Shown one piece after another: positions 1-9,370 of a DNA stretch of 64,000 bases (within the stretch, counting starts at the first letter, position 1; each line of letters begins with the position of its first letter). This DNA comes from Roseivivax halotolerans (lineage in GTDB: Bacteria > Pseudomonadota > Alphaproteobacteria > Rhodobacterales > Rhodobacteraceae). Both the position numbers and the translations under genes were made by a program. The stretch is from positions 186,001 to 250,000 of the forward strand of contig NZ_FOXV01000001.1 in NCBI RefSeq assembly GCF_900115815.1, given 5' to 3'. The notes under the pieces were generated by a model. The model did no database searches. It had not been told where the DNA came from and worked only from the letters and a program-made list of their open reading frames with translations.

Positions 1-2332
1 GCAATCCGCCTGGCTGAAAGAGCGGATCGAGGGCTATGGCAAGGAGGTGAAGTTCACCCGCGAGGGCCGCAAGGCGATCCTCAACAAGATGGTCGAAGCC
101 GAGGGCTTCGAGAAGTTCCTGCACGTCAAGTACATGGGCACCAAGCGCTTCGGCCTCGATGGCGGCGAAAGCGCGATCCCGGCGATGGAGCAGATCATCA
201 AGCGCGGCGGTGCGCTCGGCCTCGAGGAAATCGTCATCGGCATGCCCCACCGGGGCCGCCTCTCGGTCCTGGCGAACGTGATGGGCAAGCCCTACCGCGC
301 GATCTTCAACGAATTCCAGGGCGGCAGCTTCAAACCCGAGGATGTCGACGGCTCTGGCGACGTGAAATACCACCTTGGCGCATCATCCGACCGCGAGTTC
401 GACGGCAACACCGTTCACCTCTCGCTGACCGCGAATCCCTCGCACCTCGAGGCGGTGAACCCGGTCGTGCTCGGCAAGGTCCGCGCCAAACAGGACCAGC
501 TCAAGGACAGCTCACGCACCAAGGTGTTGCCGATCCTTCTGCATGGCGACGCGGCCTTCGCGGGCCAGGGCGTCGTCGCGGAATGTTTCGCACTCTCGGG
601 CCTGCGCGGGCACCGGACGGGCGGCACGATCCATCTCGTGGTGAACAACCAGATCGGGTTCACCACCGCGCCGCACTTCTCGCGCTCCTCCCCCTACCCG
701 ACCGACAACGCGCTCGTCGTCGAGGCACCGATCTTCCACGTCAACGGGGATGACCCGGAAGCCGTGGTTCACGCTGCCAAGGTCGCCACGGAGTTCCGCC
801 AGAAATTCGGCAAGGACGTGGTCATCGACATGTTCTGCTATCGCCGCTTCGGTCACAACGAAGGCGATGAGCCGATGTTCACCAACCCGTTGATGTACAA
901 GCAGATCAAGGGCCACAAGACAACGCTCACGCTTTATACCGAACGCCTTGTGAAAGACGGGCTCATCCCCGAGGGCGAGATCGAGGACATGAAAGCCTCG
1001 TTCCAATCGCATCTCAACGAGGAGTTCGAGGCCGGCAAGAACTACAAGCCCAACAAGGCCGACTGGCTCGATGGGCGCTGGTCGCATCTCGATCGCCAGA
1101 AAGAGGGCAAGTACCAGCGTGGCAAGACCTCGATCAAGAAGAAGACCCTCGAGGAAATCGGCCGCGCCCTGACGGAGCCACCCGAAGGCTTCCCGCTGCA
1201 CAAAACGGTCGGCCGTCTCCTCGAGACCCGAAAGAAGATGTTCGAGACCGGGCAGGGCTTCGATTGGGCGACCGCCGAGGCCCTGGCCTTCGGCTCGCTC
1301 CTGACAGAAGGCTATCCGGTGCGGCTCTCGGGCCAGGATTCGACGCGCGGGACGTTCTCTCAGCGCCATTCGGCCCTGATCGACCAGGAAACCGAGGAAC
1401 GGTATTATCCGCTCAATCATATCCGTGAGGGTCAGGCCCGCTTCGAAGGGATCGATTCCGCCCTTTCGGAATACGCGGTGCTCGGGTTCGAGTACGGCTT
1501 CTCGATGGCCGAACCCAATGCGCTCACCCTCTGGGAAGCGCAGTTCGGCGACTTCGCCAATGGCGGCCAGATCATGTTCGACCAGTTCATCTCTTCGGGC
1601 GAAAGCAAGTGGCTGCGGATGTCGGGTCTCGTCTGCCTTCTGCCGCATGGCTACGAGGGACAGGGCCCGGAGCACTCCTCCGCCCGGCTCGAGCGCTTCC
1701 TGCAGATGTGCGGTCAAGACAACTGGATCGTGGCGAATTGCTCGACCCCGGCGAACTACTTCCACATCCTGCGGCGGCAGCTGCACCGCTCCTTCCGCAA
1801 GCCGCTGATCCTGATGACGCCGAAATCGCTTCTGCGCCACAAGCTCTGCGTCTCTGAAGCGGAGATGTTCGTGGAAGGCTCGTCCTTCCACCGCGTCCTC
1901 TGGGACGATGCGGAGAAGGGTCATTCCGAGACCGAGCTGAAGCCCGACGCCGAAATCAAGCGCGTCGTGCTGTGCTCCGGCAAGGTCTATTACGACCTCT
2001 TGGAAGAGCGCGACAATCGCGGGATCGACGACGTCTACCTGATGCGGATCGAGCAGTTCTACCCGTTCCCCGCCGTCTCCGCGGTGAACGAGCTGCAGCG
2101 GTTCAAGCAGGCCGAGATCGTCTGGTGCCAGGAAGAGCCCAAGAACCAGGGCGCCTGGAGCTTCATCGAACCCAATCTGGAATGGGTGCTCGGCCGGATC
2201 GAGGCTGAGTACAAGCGCGCCCGGTATGTCGGCCGCGCGACCTCGGCCTCGCCCGCAACGGGTCTGGCCTCGACCCACAAGGCACAACAAGCGGCGCTCG
2301 TGGACGAAGCGCTGACGATTGAAGGAAAGTAA
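1..2332 (+). CDS. sucA: 2-oxoglutarate dehydrogenase E1 component, 5' end cut off
   Basis: This is the thiamine-diphosphate-dependent E1 subunit that decarboxylates 2-oxoglutarate in the TCA cycle and passes the succinyl group to the SucB lipoyl arm. The frame is open from base 2, so the gene starts left of the window. About 776 residues are present against roughly 985 in the family, so some 200 N-terminal residues are missing. Visible family motifs are [29 protein letters not shown] and [11 protein letters not shown] in the cofactor-binding half and [19 protein letters not shown] in the C-terminal half. The stop is 5 bp before the sucB ATG, so the two are cotranscribed and probably translationally coupled. 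Confidence 0.97.
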   Translation, partial: QSAWLKERIEGYGKEVKFTREGRKAILNKMVEAEGFEKFLHVKYMGTKRFGLDGGESAIPAMEQIIKRGGALGLEEIVIGMPHRGRLSVLANVMGKPYRAIFNEFQGGSFKPEDVDGSGDVKYHLGASSDREFDGNTVHLSLTANPSHLEAVNPVVLGKVRAKQDQLKDSSRTKVLPILLHGDAAFAGQGVVAECFALSGLRGHRTGGTIHLVVNNQIGFTTAPHFSRSSPYPTDNALVVEAPIFHVNGDDPEAVVHAAKVATEFRQKFGKDVVIDMFCYRRFGHNEGDEPMFTNPLMYKQIKGHKTTLTLYTERLVKDGLIPEGEIEDMKASFQSHLNEEFEAGKNYKPNKADWLDGRWSHLDRQKEGKYQRGKTSIKKKTLEEIGRALTEPPEGFPLHKTVGRLLETRKKMFETGQGFDWATAEALAFGSLLTEGYPVRLSGQDSTRGTFSQRHSALIDQETEERYYPLNHIREGQARFEGIDSALSEYAVLGFEYGFSMAEPNALTLWEAQFGDFANGGQIMFDQFISSGESKWLRMSGLVCLLPHGYEGQGPEHSSARLERFLQMCGQDNWIVANCSTPANYFHILRRQLHRSFRKPLILMTPKSLLRHKLCVSEAEMFVEGSSFHRVLWDDAEKGHSETELKPDAEIKRVVLCSGKVYYDLLEERDNRGIDDVYLMRIEQFYPFPAVSAVNELQRFKQAEIVWCQEEPKNQGAWSFIEPNLEWVLGRIEAEYKRARYVGRATSASPATGLASTHKAQQAALVDEALTIEGK

Positions 2333-2337
2333 GTGAC

Positions 2338-3927
2338 ATGACCACCGAAGTGCGCGTTCCCACCCTGGGCGAATCCGTCTCCGAGGCGACCGTGGCAACC
2401 TGGTTCAAGAAACCGGGGGATAGCGTCGAGCAGGACGAAATGCTGTGCGAGCTGGAAACCGACAAGGTGACGGTCGAGGTGCCCTCGCCCGCCGCCGGAA
2501 CCCTCGCCGATATCGTTGCGGGCGAAGGAGAGACTGTCGGCGTCGATGCGCTTCTGGCGAACATCTCCGAAGGCGCGTCTGGCGGCAAATCCGACGAGGG
2601 CTCGAAAGAGACCAAGGAGGCGCCGAAGGAAGAGGCGGCCGGGTCGGGCGGCGACCAGGGCGACACGACGGGCGAGACCGTTGATGTCATGGTTCCGACG
2701 CTCGGCGAGTCGGTCTCCGAAGCCACCGTCTCCACCTGGTTCAAGAAGGTCGGCGACAGTGTTGAGGCGGACGAGACGCTGTGCGAGCTGGAGACCGACA
2801 AGGTCTCCGTCGAGGTGCCCGCGCCGTCCGCGGGCACGCTCTCCGAGATCAAGGCCGAGGAAGGCTCCACCGTGGAAGCCGGCGGCCAGCTTGCCGTGAT
2901 CGCGAAATCCGCCGCCGGTCAGTCCGGCAAGGCCAAGCCCGATGCGGGCGTGGAACACGGTGGCGACAGCCCCTCTGCCAAGGAAGGCGACAACCAGTAT
3001 TCGACACCTCCCGCCGGGCAAGGCCGCAAGGATGTGGAGGATGCGCCTTCGGCCAAGAAGGCGATGGCCGAGAAAGGCGTCAGCCGCGACCAGGTCACCG
3101 GCACCGGCCGCGACGGGCGAGCGATGAAGTCAGACGTGGACGCGGCACTCGCCGCCGCCAAATCCGCCCCCGCCGAGGGCAGCCAGCCCAAGCAGGCCCC
3201 GCGCGCCCCGGTCTCCGCCGAGGATGCCGAGCGCGAGGAGCGGGTGAAGATGACCCGCCTGCGCCAGACCATCGCCCGTCGCCTCAAGGACGCGCAGAAC
3301 ACCGCGGCCATGCTGACCACCTACAACGAGGTGGACATGACCGAGACGATGGCGCTCCGCTCCGAATACAAGGAGCTCTTCGAGAAGAAGCACGGCGTGC
3401 GTCTCGGCTTCATGTCCTTCTTCACGAAGGCCTGCTGCCATGCGCTTAAAGAGGTGCCCGAGGTCAATGCCGAGGTGGACGGCACCGACATCGTCTACAA
3501 GAACTTCGTGCATATGGGCATCGCGACGGGCACGCCGCAGGGTCTCGTCGTGCCGGTGATCCGGGATGCGGACGCCAAGTCCTTTGCCGAGATCGAGGCC
3601 GATATCGCGGACAAGGGCAAACGCGCCCGAGACGGCAAGCTCTCGATGGCCGAGATGCAGGGCGGCACGTTCACCATCTCGAACGGCGGCGTCTACGGCT
3701 CGCTCATGTCCTCGCCGATCCTGAACCCCCCGCAATCGGGCATCCTCGGCATGCACAAGATCCAGGAGCGGCCGATGGTCGTGAACGGCAAGATCGAAGC
3801 GCGCCCGATGATGTACCTCGCGCTCAGCTACGATCATCGCATCGTTGACGGCAAAGGCGCGGTGACCTTCCTCGTGCGGGTCAAGGAAGCCCTCGAGGAT
3901 CCGCGCCGGATGCTGATGGATCTGTGA
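2338..3927 (+). CDS. sucB: Dihydrolipoamide succinyltransferase (E2 of the 2-oxoglutarate dehydrogenase complex) with two lipoyl domains
   Basis: The E2 core carries the succinyl group from SucA to CoA. The 529-residue protein has two lipoyl domains, each with the lipoylation motif ETDKV (Lys43 and Lys155), joined by a Gly/Glu/Lys-rich linker. A peripheral-subunit-binding domain follows around residues 225-265 ([12 protein letters not shown].. GTGRDGR) and then the acyltransferase core ending in the HRIVDG motif (His500, Asp504). Many proteobacterial SucB proteins have a single lipoyl domain and about 400 residues, so the second domain explains the extra length. The two domains are near copies of each other (both contain [13 protein letters not shown]). 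It lies between sucA and a small gene that overlaps its stop. Confidence 0.97.
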   Translation: MTTEVRVPTLGESVSEATVATWFKKPGDSVEQDEMLCELETDKVTVEVPSPAAGTLADIVAGEGETVGVDALLANISEGASGGKSDEGSKETKEAPKEEAAGSGGDQGDTTGETVDVMVPTLGESVSEATVSTWFKKVGDSVEADETLCELETDKVSVEVPAPSAGTLSEIKAEEGSTVEAGGQLAVIAKSAAGQSGKAKPDAGVEHGGDSPSAKEGDNQYSTPPAGQGRKDVEDAPSAKKAMAEKGVSRDQVTGTGRDGRAMKSDVDAALAAAKSAPAEGSQPKQAPRAPVSAEDAEREERVKMTRLRQTIARRLKDAQNTAAMLTTYNEVDMTETMALRSEYKELFEKKHGVRLGFMSFFTKACCHALKEVPEVNAEVDGTDIVYKNFVHMGIATGTPQGLVVPVIRDADAKSFAEIEADIADKGKRARDGKLSMAEMQGGTFTISNGGVYGSLMSSPILNPPQSGILGMHKIQERPMVVNGKIEARPMMYLALSYDHRIVDGKGAVTFLVRVKEALEDPRRMLMDL

Positions 3928-4577
3928 TGACGGTCTTCGGGGCGCAGTGCTTGCGGGCCGTTTACGGCATGCGAGACTGCGCCTCGGGCCCATCCTCGGC
4001 CCAAGCCATGCAAAGAGATCCCGTGCACCATTTCGACACAGCCCTCCAAGCCCGCCGCGCCTTCGCCCCCGAAGGCTACGCGACGCTCGCCGATGTCGGC
4101 CTCGATCTGCCATTGGTCTCGCCCTATCAGCTCTCTTGCCGCAATCCCGATGGCCCGGTGCTGATCTCCTACAATCACATGGACGCGCCCACCGCACTGG
4201 CCAACAGGGAGCGGATCGCGCGGGACGGCTATCTGCCGGAAATGCTGTTCAACCGGGTGCTCGACCGGGCGCTGGCGCTGGCGCGGATGGTGCGTCGCGA
4301 CATCTATCTGACCCACGCGTTCCATGCCTTGCCCGAAGCCCGCTCCGCCGCGATCCCGGCCCGCCTCGTTGAGGAAAGCTTCGACCGGATCACCAGGCAC
4401 GAAATCGACAGGCGCCCCGTCATCGCGCTTGGTCGGGACGCGGCCCGATGCTGCGCGCGCTTCGGCGTGTCGCATCAGGCGCTGCCGCATCTCTCGGCGC
4501 GCGGCGAAAGCCTCGACACCAAGGCCCGCCGTCTGGCCGACGCGCTGCCCCAATCCGCAAAAAGGCATGCCGCATGA
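3927..4577 (+). CDS. Unrecognised protein, possibly of the uracil-DNA-glycosylase fold
   Basis: The reading frame begins with an ATG that shares its first base with the sucB stop (TGATG), which suggests translational coupling; a GTG at 3924 and ATGs at 3969 and 4008 are alternatives, and conserved-looking sequence starts only near HHFDTALQARRAF. The protein is about 216 residues, soluble and without a signal peptide. The layout resembles uracil-DNA glycosylases: a hydrophobic strand (GPVLISYN), a segment like RDIYLTHAFHAL, then RPVIALGRDAARCCARFG followed by LPHLSARG, which recalls the ALG..A and HPSxR motifs. The catalytic first motif (GEAPG type) is not visible, so enzymatic activity is unproven. 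It sits inside the 2-oxoglutarate dehydrogenase operon and overlaps the next gene by 4 bp. Confidence 0.7.
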   Translation: MTVFGAQCLRAVYGMRDCASGPSSAQAMQRDPVHHFDTALQARRAFAPEGYATLADVGLDLPLVSPYQLSCRNPDGPVLISYNHMDAPTALANRERIARDGYLPEMLFNRVLDRALALARMVRRDIYLTHAFHALPEARSAAIPARLVEESFDRITRHEIDRRPVIALGRDAARCCARFGVSHQALPHLSARGESLDTKARRLADALPQSAKRHAA

Positions 4578-4972
4578 CCCCCGAACTCACTATCCTCGCC
4601 CTAGCGGCGCTTCTGCAATGCGTGCAGTTCGTGCTGTTCGCGATCCCTGCGAACCTCGAACTGGGCCCCGGCTACACGATGTCCGCCCGCGACCGCGAGC
4701 CCTCGCGCGAGCTCTCGACCGGGACCGCCCGGCTCCAGCGGGCGCTCGGAAATCATTTCGAGGGGCTCATCCTCTTCACCATCGCGGTCGTCGTCGTCAC
4801 CTATGCCGACAAGGGCGATGTCTTCACCGCGGCCTTCGCCGTGATCTACCTGCTGGCGCGTATCCTCTACGTGCCGGCCTATTACTTCGGTTGGCGTCCG
4901 GGCCGCTCCCTCATATGGGCGGCGGGCTGGCTCGCCACGGTTCTCATGCTGATTTACGCGCTGATCTCCTGA
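4574..4972 (+). CDS. MAPEG-family membrane protein
   Basis: The product is a 132-residue inner-membrane protein with about four hydrophobic segments: an N-terminal one ([20 protein letters not shown]), one near [12 protein letters not shown], one near [14 protein letters not shown] and a C-terminal one. Between the first two is a loop with [19 protein letters not shown], whose N-H-F-E pattern is typical of MAPEG (eicosanoid and glutathione metabolism) proteins. Bacterial members are mostly of unknown substrate. The start overlaps the previous stop as ATGA. It belongs to the sucAB-lpdA transcription unit, but no direct role in the complex can be read from the sequence. Confidence 0.85.
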   Translation: MTPELTILALAALLQCVQFVLFAIPANLELGPGYTMSARDREPSRELSTGTARLQRALGNHFEGLILFTIAVVVVTYADKGDVFTAAFAVIYLLARILYVPAYYFGWRPGRSLIWAAGWLATVLMLIYALIS

Positions 4973-5006
4973 TCGGCGCTCCGACAGAAAAGAAAGGACA
5001 AGGGAA

Positions 5007-6395
5007 ATGGCTTCCTACGATGTCATCGTGATTGGCTCCGGCCCCGGCGGCTACGTGGCCGCGATCCGCGCCTCGCAGCTCGGTCTCAAGACGGCCTGCG
5101 TCGAAGGGCGCGAGACGCTGGGCGGCACCTGCCTCAACGTGGGCTGCATCCCCTCCAAGGCGCTCCTGCACGCCACGCACCAGCTGCACGAGGCCGAGCA
5201 CAACTTCGCCAAGATGGGCCTCAAGGGCAAATCCCCCTCGGTCGACTGGGACCAGATGCAGACCTACAAGGGCGAGACGATCGAGACCAACACCAAGGGC
5301 ATCGAGTTCCTGTTCAAGAAGAACAAGATCGACTGGCTCAAGGGCTGGGGCTCTATCCCCGAGAAGGGCAAGGTCAAGGTCGGCGACGAGGTGCACGAGG
5401 CGAAGAACATCATCATCGCCACCGGCTCGGACGTCGCCACGCTCAAGGGTGTCGAGATCGACGAGAAGATCGTCGTCTCGTCTACCGGCGCATTGTCGCT
5501 GCCGAAGATTCCCAAGAAGATGGTGGTGATCGGCGCGGGCGTGATCGGTCTCGAGATGGGCTCGGTTTATGCGCGCCTCGGCACCGAGGTTACGGTGGTC
5601 GAATATCTCGACAAGATCACCCCGACGATGGACGGCGAGGTTTCCAAGAACTTCCAGAAGATCCTGCAGAAACAGGGGCTGACCTTCGTGCTGGGTGCGG
5701 CCGTCTCGGGCGTCGAGACGATGAAGACCAAGGCGAAGGTCTCCTACACGCTCAAGAAGGACGACAGCGAGGAGGTGCTGGACGCCGATGTCGTTCTCGT
5801 CTCCACGGGCCGCAAGCCGGTGACCGAGGGCCTCGGCCTAAAGGAACTCGGGGTCGAGATCACCGAGCGCGGATTCGTGAAAACCGACGGGCATTGGAAG
5901 ACCAACATCGACGGCATCTACGCAATCGGCGATGCGACCGAAGGCCCAATGCTCGCTCACAAGGCCGAGGATGAAGGCATGGCCGCCGCTGAGGCGATTG
6001 CCGGCAAGGCGGGCCACGTGAACTACGACGTGATCCCGAGCGTCATCTATACCCATCCAGAGGTCGCCGCTGTCGGCAAGACCGAAGAAGAGCTGAAGGA
6101 TGCGGGGCACTCCTACAAGGTCGGCAAGTTTTCCTTCATGGGTAATGGCCGGGCGAAGGCCAATTTCGCCGCGGACGGCTTCGTGAAGATCCTCGCCGAC
6201 AAGGACACCGACCGCATCCTTGGGGCACATATCATCGGGCCGATGGCGGGCGATCTTATCCACGAGATCTGCGTAGCGATGGAGTTTGGAGCGGCGGCGG
6301 AGGATGTGGCCCTCACCTGCCACGCCCACCCGACCTATTCCGAAGCGGTGCGCGAGGCTGCCCTGGCCTGCGGAGACGGCCCGATCCACATGTGA
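5007..6395 (+). CDS. lpdA: Dihydrolipoyl dehydrogenase (E3)
   Basis: This is the FAD/NAD-dependent flavoprotein that reoxidises the dihydrolipoyl groups of SucB. The 462-residue protein has the N-terminal FAD-binding GSGPGG motif (residues 10-15), the redox-active disulfide [13 protein letters not shown] (Cys42 and Cys47), the NAD-binding [17 protein letters not shown] segment, the second FAD motif YAIGDAT and the C-terminal dimerisation domain with [15 protein letters not shown], which supplies the catalytic His-Glu. An AGGG-type ribosome site (5001-5005) precedes the ATG. It is the last gene of the sucA-sucB operon; a terminator hairpin follows 22 bp after the stop. Its place beside sucAB rather than pyruvate dehydrogenase genes points to a main role in the 2-oxoglutarate complex. 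Confidence 0.97.
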   Translation: MASYDVIVIGSGPGGYVAAIRASQLGLKTACVEGRETLGGTCLNVGCIPSKALLHATHQLHEAEHNFAKMGLKGKSPSVDWDQMQTYKGETIETNTKGIEFLFKKNKIDWLKGWGSIPEKGKVKVGDEVHEAKNIIIATGSDVATLKGVEIDEKIVVSSTGALSLPKIPKKMVVIGAGVIGLEMGSVYARLGTEVTVVEYLDKITPTMDGEVSKNFQKILQKQGLTFVLGAAVSGVETMKTKAKVSYTLKKDDSEEVLDADVVLVSTGRKPVTEGLGLKELGVEITERGFVKTDGHWKTNIDGIYAIGDATEGPMLAHKAEDEGMAAAEAIAGKAGHVNYDVIPSVIYTHPEVAAVGKTEEELKDAGHSYKVGKFSFMGNGRAKANFAADGFVKILADKDTDRILGAHIIGPMAGDLIHEICVAMEFGAAAEDVALTCHAHPTYSEAVREAALACGDGPIHM

Positions 6396-6417
6396 TCGGC
6401 TCGTCAGCCCGGCACCG

Positions 6418-6450
6418 AAGCCCGCCCTTGCCGACAGGGGCGGGCTTTGT
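6418..6450 (+). terminator. Rho-independent terminator of the sucA-lpdA operon
   Basis: AAGCCCGCCC (6418-6427) and GGGCGGGCTT (6438-6447) form a perfect 10-bp stem with a 10-nt loop and are followed by TTTGT. It separates the lpdA mRNA from the riboswitch just downstream. Confidence 0.8.
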
Positions 6451-6457
6451 CACATCT

Positions 6458-6620
6458 GGGTTGTGCAGGTGCCCCGCATGGGGAGAATCGGGAAGCCGGG
6501 GCAGCTCCGGCGCGGGCCCGCCGCTGTGACGGGGACGGGACGGCAATGCCACTGGAGCGATCCGGGAAGGCGCCGCGACCCGGACGATCCGAAGCCAGAA
6601 GACCGGCCTGCACAAAACCC
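6458..6620 (+). ncRNA. Cobalamin (adenosylcobalamin) riboswitch
   Basis: The 5' leader of bluB carries the cobalamin aptamer signature: AGGTGCC at 6467-6473, AGAATCGGGAAGCCGG at 6484-6499, the B12 box GCCACTGG with GGGAAGGCG at 6547-6572, and the closing GAAGCCAGAAGACC at 6591-6604. The order and spacing match the class found upstream of B12 synthesis and transport genes. Control is probably at translation, because the bluB ribosome site (6662-6668) lies about 50 nt past the aptamer, in GC-rich sequence that could pair. The exact 5' and 3' limits are estimates. Confidence 0.93.
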
Positions 6621-6674
6621 GCGCCCCGCGTAAGGACGGCGAGGCGGCGCAGCGTTTTGCAAGGGAGGCCTGCC

Positions 6675-7355
6675 GTGCCGCCATCGTCCACTTGCGCGCC
6701 GAAGCCAGCGCGCGTTTTCACCGACACCGAGCGTCAGGCTCTCCACGATGTCATCGCCCACCGGCGTGATGTCCGGAACGAATTCCTGCCGGACCCGATC
6801 GAGCCGTCCCTCCTGCGCCGCATCCTCGAGGCGGCGCATCGCGCCCCGTCGGTCGGACTGTCGCAGCCGTGGAATTTCATTCTCGTTCGCGACCCCGCGC
6901 GCAAGGCCGACGTTAAAGCGATCTTCGACCGCGCCAACGACGCAGCTTGCGCGATGTTTCCCGAGGCGCGGCAATCGGACTATGCGCGGCTCAAGCTCGA
7001 AGGAATTGAAAAAGCGCCGCTGAATATCGTCGTCACCTGCGACCGGCGCCGCGGCGGTCAGGTCGTGCTGGGTAAGACCCAGAACCCCGAGATGGATCTC
7101 TATTCGACCGTCTGCGCGGTGCAGAACCTCTGGCTTGCCGCCCGGGCAGAAGGTGTCGGCATGGGCTGGGTCAGTATCTACGACAAGGCAGAGCTCTCGG
7201 CCCTGTTCGCGCTGCCCGAGAATGTGGAGATCGTCGCCTATCTGTGTCTCGGCCACGTGTCGGACATGTTCGACGGGCCAGAACTTGAAGCGCGAGGATG
7301 GGCACGGGCCGAAAGCCTCGACGCCGCGATCATGGAGGAGGACTGGCAGGGTTAG
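6675..7355 (+). CDS. bluB: 5,6-dimethylbenzimidazole synthase (BluB), GTG start
   Basis: BluB splits FMNH2 with O2 to make 5,6-dimethylbenzimidazole, the lower ligand of cobalamin. The 226-residue nitroreductase-fold protein contains HRRDVRNEFLPDPI near the N-terminus (FMN phosphate contact), the segment RAPSVGLSQPWNF, and GMGWVSIYD toward the C-terminus, all typical of BluB. The frame stays open upstream through the riboswitch, so I chose the GTG at 6675, which has AGGGAGG six bases before it. The riboswitch leader independently supports the function. The stop codon overlaps that of the facing gene by 4 bp. No other B12 synthesis gene is in the window. Confidence 0.93.
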   Translation: MPPSSTCAPKPARVFTDTERQALHDVIAHRRDVRNEFLPDPIEPSLLRRILEAAHRAPSVGLSQPWNFILVRDPARKADVKAIFDRANDAACAMFPEARQSDYARLKLEGIEKAPLNIVVTCDRRRGGQVVLGKTQNPEMDLYSTVCAVQNLWLAARAEGVGMGWVSIYDKAELSALFALPENVEIVAYLCLGHVSDMFDGPELEARGWARAESLDAAIMEEDWQG

Positions 7356-7969
7356 CGGCGCGCGGCTACCGTGCAAGTGTATTCCGTCCCGTCGGGGTCG
7401 GGCTCGCGATATTTGGCCTCGTCTCCCTTGATCCAGATGAACCGCCCGAAAGAGCCGTCATATCGCGCGCCGGAGGCGGTGCGGCTGAGCGTTCCGGCGT
7501 CGATCGTGTCGCCGCGCTCGAACCTCACGCTCGGAAGTTCGGTGTCGAAGAACAGCGTCACGACCTCGTTCGCAGGAGTGCCGCCACAGGTCCAGAACAC
7601 GGTCTCCGCTGGTTCCTCGAGTCGCCAGGTCGCGACCAGTTCACCCTCACGGCGCAGATACGCATCGCTGACGCAGGCGCGCAGGTCTTCGGCTTTCCAG
7701 CAGTCGTCACGACCCGAAATCCAGCCGCGCTGCTTTGCCCGCAGCTCCGCCTCCGCATCCGCCGCTCCGGCATCGAGGCCCTGCACGACAGAAAGAGCCG
7801 CGCCGAAACGATCCGCGAGCCTGCGGTCGAGCCGCGCAAGATCGGCATCCGAGCAGATGAGTGTTTCCGCCTCGCTCCCCGCGTTAGCACACTCGAAGGA
7901 CGGACCGTCCTGTGCCAGCGCAGGCGCGGAAATCCCGAGGATTGCGATGAGGGGATGAACGAGTCGCAT
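7352..7969 (-). CDS. Secreted protein with an LprI-type (DUF1311) and an MliC-type lysozyme-inhibitor domain
   Basis: The 205-residue product starts with a Sec signal peptide (MRLVHPLIAILGISAPALAQ) cleaved after ALA-Q, so it is periplasmic or secreted. Residues about 25-110 look like the DUF1311/LprI N-terminal domain, with paired Cys in FECANAGSEAETLIC and WISGRDDCW. The C-terminal part has the MliC pattern: FWTCGG, then TASGARYDGSFGRFIWIKGD and a final Cys in EYTC. MliC proteins inhibit C-type lysozyme, and LprI has also been linked to lysozyme inhibition, so a defensive cell-wall role is likely by family. The start has a strong GGAGGT site. It converges with bluB and ends inside its stop codon. 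Confidence 0.85.
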   Translation of the reverse strand: MRLVHPLIAILGISAPALAQDGPSFECANAGSEAETLICSDADLARLDRRLADRFGAALSVVQGLDAGAADAEAELRAKQRGWISGRDDCWKAEDLRACVSDAYLRREGELVATWRLEEPAETVFWTCGGTPANEVVTLFFDTELPSVRFERGDTIDAGTLSRTASGARYDGSFGRFIWIKGDEAKYREPDPDGTEYTCTVAARR

Positions 7970-8046
7970 GGCGGACCTCCTTTTGACCGATAACGGGATG
8001 ATACCGCCCGGACAGGTCGTCACCAATCATCATTCGGGGCAGCGCA

Positions 8047-8649
8047 TCACCACATACGATCCTTGGCGCGCTCGGCGTAGCCCGCATCATAGTCCGGTCC
8101 GCCATGCGATCCGGCCGAGCCTTCCTCGATAAGCTGGCCAGTCGTGGGCACGCCCTCCGCATCGTCGCGGTCCCAGAGCCCCGAGCGCATGATGGCTTTC
8201 GCACATTGCGCGTAAAGCTCCACGACCTCGATGACGATGACGCTTTTCGGGCAACGGCCGCGCTGCTCGAACCGGGCGCACGCATCGGTGTCGTCGGTCA
8301 CGAACGCCGTGCCGTTGACGCGCACGACGCTCTTGTGGCCGGGAATCATGAACATCAGCGCGACGCGCGGATCGCGCACGATATTCCGCAAGGAATCGAG
8401 GCGATTGTTGCCCTGCCAATCAGGCATCAGGATCGTGCGCTCATCCGCCACCATCACGACGGGGCCATCGTCACCGCGTGGGCTGCCGTCAACGCCCTCC
8501 GGACCGACCGTCGACAGGATGCAGAAGCGCGACGCCTCGATCCATTCGCGATGTCTCGGACCAATCCGGGTGGCGACCTTCGTCAGCGATGCGGGCACCG
8601 GTGCGTCGTAGAGCGCGTCAAGCGCCGCCTCGCTTTCAAGTTTTTGCAT
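8047..8649 (-). CDS. PPOX-class FMN-binding flavoprotein (pyridoxamine 5'-phosphate oxidase-like)
   Basis: The 200-residue cytoplasmic protein has the split-barrel PPOX layout: FCILSTVGPEGVDGSPRGD as the first beta hairpin, TILMPDWQGNNRLDSLRNI for FMN phosphate contacts, then DPRVALMFMIPGHKSVVRVNG. It resembles the FMN-dependent MSMEG_1061-type group rather than true PdxH. The substrate is unknown. Its 5' end overlaps the plsC 3' end by 14 bp, so it is the last gene of the leftward ftsE-ftsX-plsC unit. Confidence 0.88.
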   Translation of the reverse strand: MQKLESEAALDALYDAPVPASLTKVATRIGPRHREWIEASRFCILSTVGPEGVDGSPRGDDGPVVMVADERTILMPDWQGNNRLDSLRNIVRDPRVALMFMIPGHKSVVRVNGTAFVTDDTDACARFEQRGRCPKSVIVIEVVELYAQCAKAIMRSGLWDRDDAEGVPTTGQLIEEGSAGSHGGPDYDAGYAERAKDRMW

Positions 8650-9370
8650 GAAATCCGGCCTCTTCGAGAAGTGTGTCCGATGCCGCCTCGACCTCGGTTT
8701 CGAGGCGCTTGAGAAAGCCCTCCCGGCTGGTGCCTGCCGGGATGCGCGGCAGAAACTCGACGACGGCCTTGCCGGGTCTGCGGTAGATACCCTTGCGCTG
8801 CCAGGTCACGCCGGCATTCGTCGCGACCGGCACGCAATCCTGCCCGAGCTGGTCGAAAAGGACCGAGGTGCCGATCTTGTAGGGCGCTTTCACACCCGGC
8901 GCGACCCGCGTGCCCTGCGAATAGATGATGAGCTGCCCCGGCTCCGCGCGCCCTTTGTCGACGTCCGAGACCATTTGCTTGATCGCTTGGCCCCGCTTGC
9001 CGCGATTGACCGGCACGCAACCGATCCGCAAGGCGTATTGCCCGATGATCGGCGCGAACATCAATTCGCGCTTCATGATGAACTTGCCGGCGGGCACGGC
9101 GTAGAAAATCAGGATGATGTCGAGAAAGGATTGGTGCTTCGCCGCGATCAGCACTTCATCTTGCGGCACATCTCCGCGGATGTCGTAGGTGATCCCGATC
9201 ATCCAGCGCGCGGTCCAGAGCGTGAAGCGGCACCATGTCTTGCAAGCTGCCCGCGCTCCTCGCGGCGAGAAGATCGCCCAGGGAAAGAAGACGATCCCGA
9301 GGACCAGCATCGCGACGTAGATCGTCACGATATGGATGAGAGAGCGAAGCCATTGGATCGCATGGGCCAT
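8636..9370 (-). CDS. plsC: 1-acyl-sn-glycerol-3-phosphate acyltransferase
   Basis: This membrane enzyme acylates lysophosphatidic acid to phosphatidic acid. The 244-residue protein starts with a hydrophobic N-terminal helix (about residues 12-35) and has the acyltransferase catalytic motif HQSFLD (His79, Asp84), a second block KRELMFAPIIGQ and the block IYSQGTR, close to the usual FPEGTR substrate motif. The ATG overlaps the ftsX stop (ATGA), which fixes the start and suggests coupling. The FtsEX-PlsC order ties division-site wall control to phospholipid synthesis only by cotranscription; a functional link is inference. Confidence 0.93.
   Translation of the reverse strand: MAHAIQWLRSLIHIVTIYVAMLVLGIVFFPWAIFSPRGARAACKTWCRFTLWTARWMIGITYDIRGDVPQDEVLIAAKHQSFLDIILIFYAVPAGKFIMKRELMFAPIIGQYALRIGCVPVNRGKRGQAIKQMVSDVDKGRAEPGQLIIYSQGTRVAPGVKAPYKIGTSVLFDQLGQDCVPVATNAGVTWQRKGIYRRPGKAVVEFLPRIPAGTSREGFLKRLETEVEAASDTLLEEAGFHAKT

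Noticed and set aside
512-2398. Long minus-strand frame opposite sucA
   Set aside because: Codon shadow of sucA; no motif, no ribosome site, composition dominated by Arg, Leu, Gly.
6447-6674. N-terminal extension of BluB through the riboswitch
   Set aside because: The frame is open by chance; the region is the cobalamin aptamer, and the GTG at 6675 has a strong ribosome site and gives the family length.
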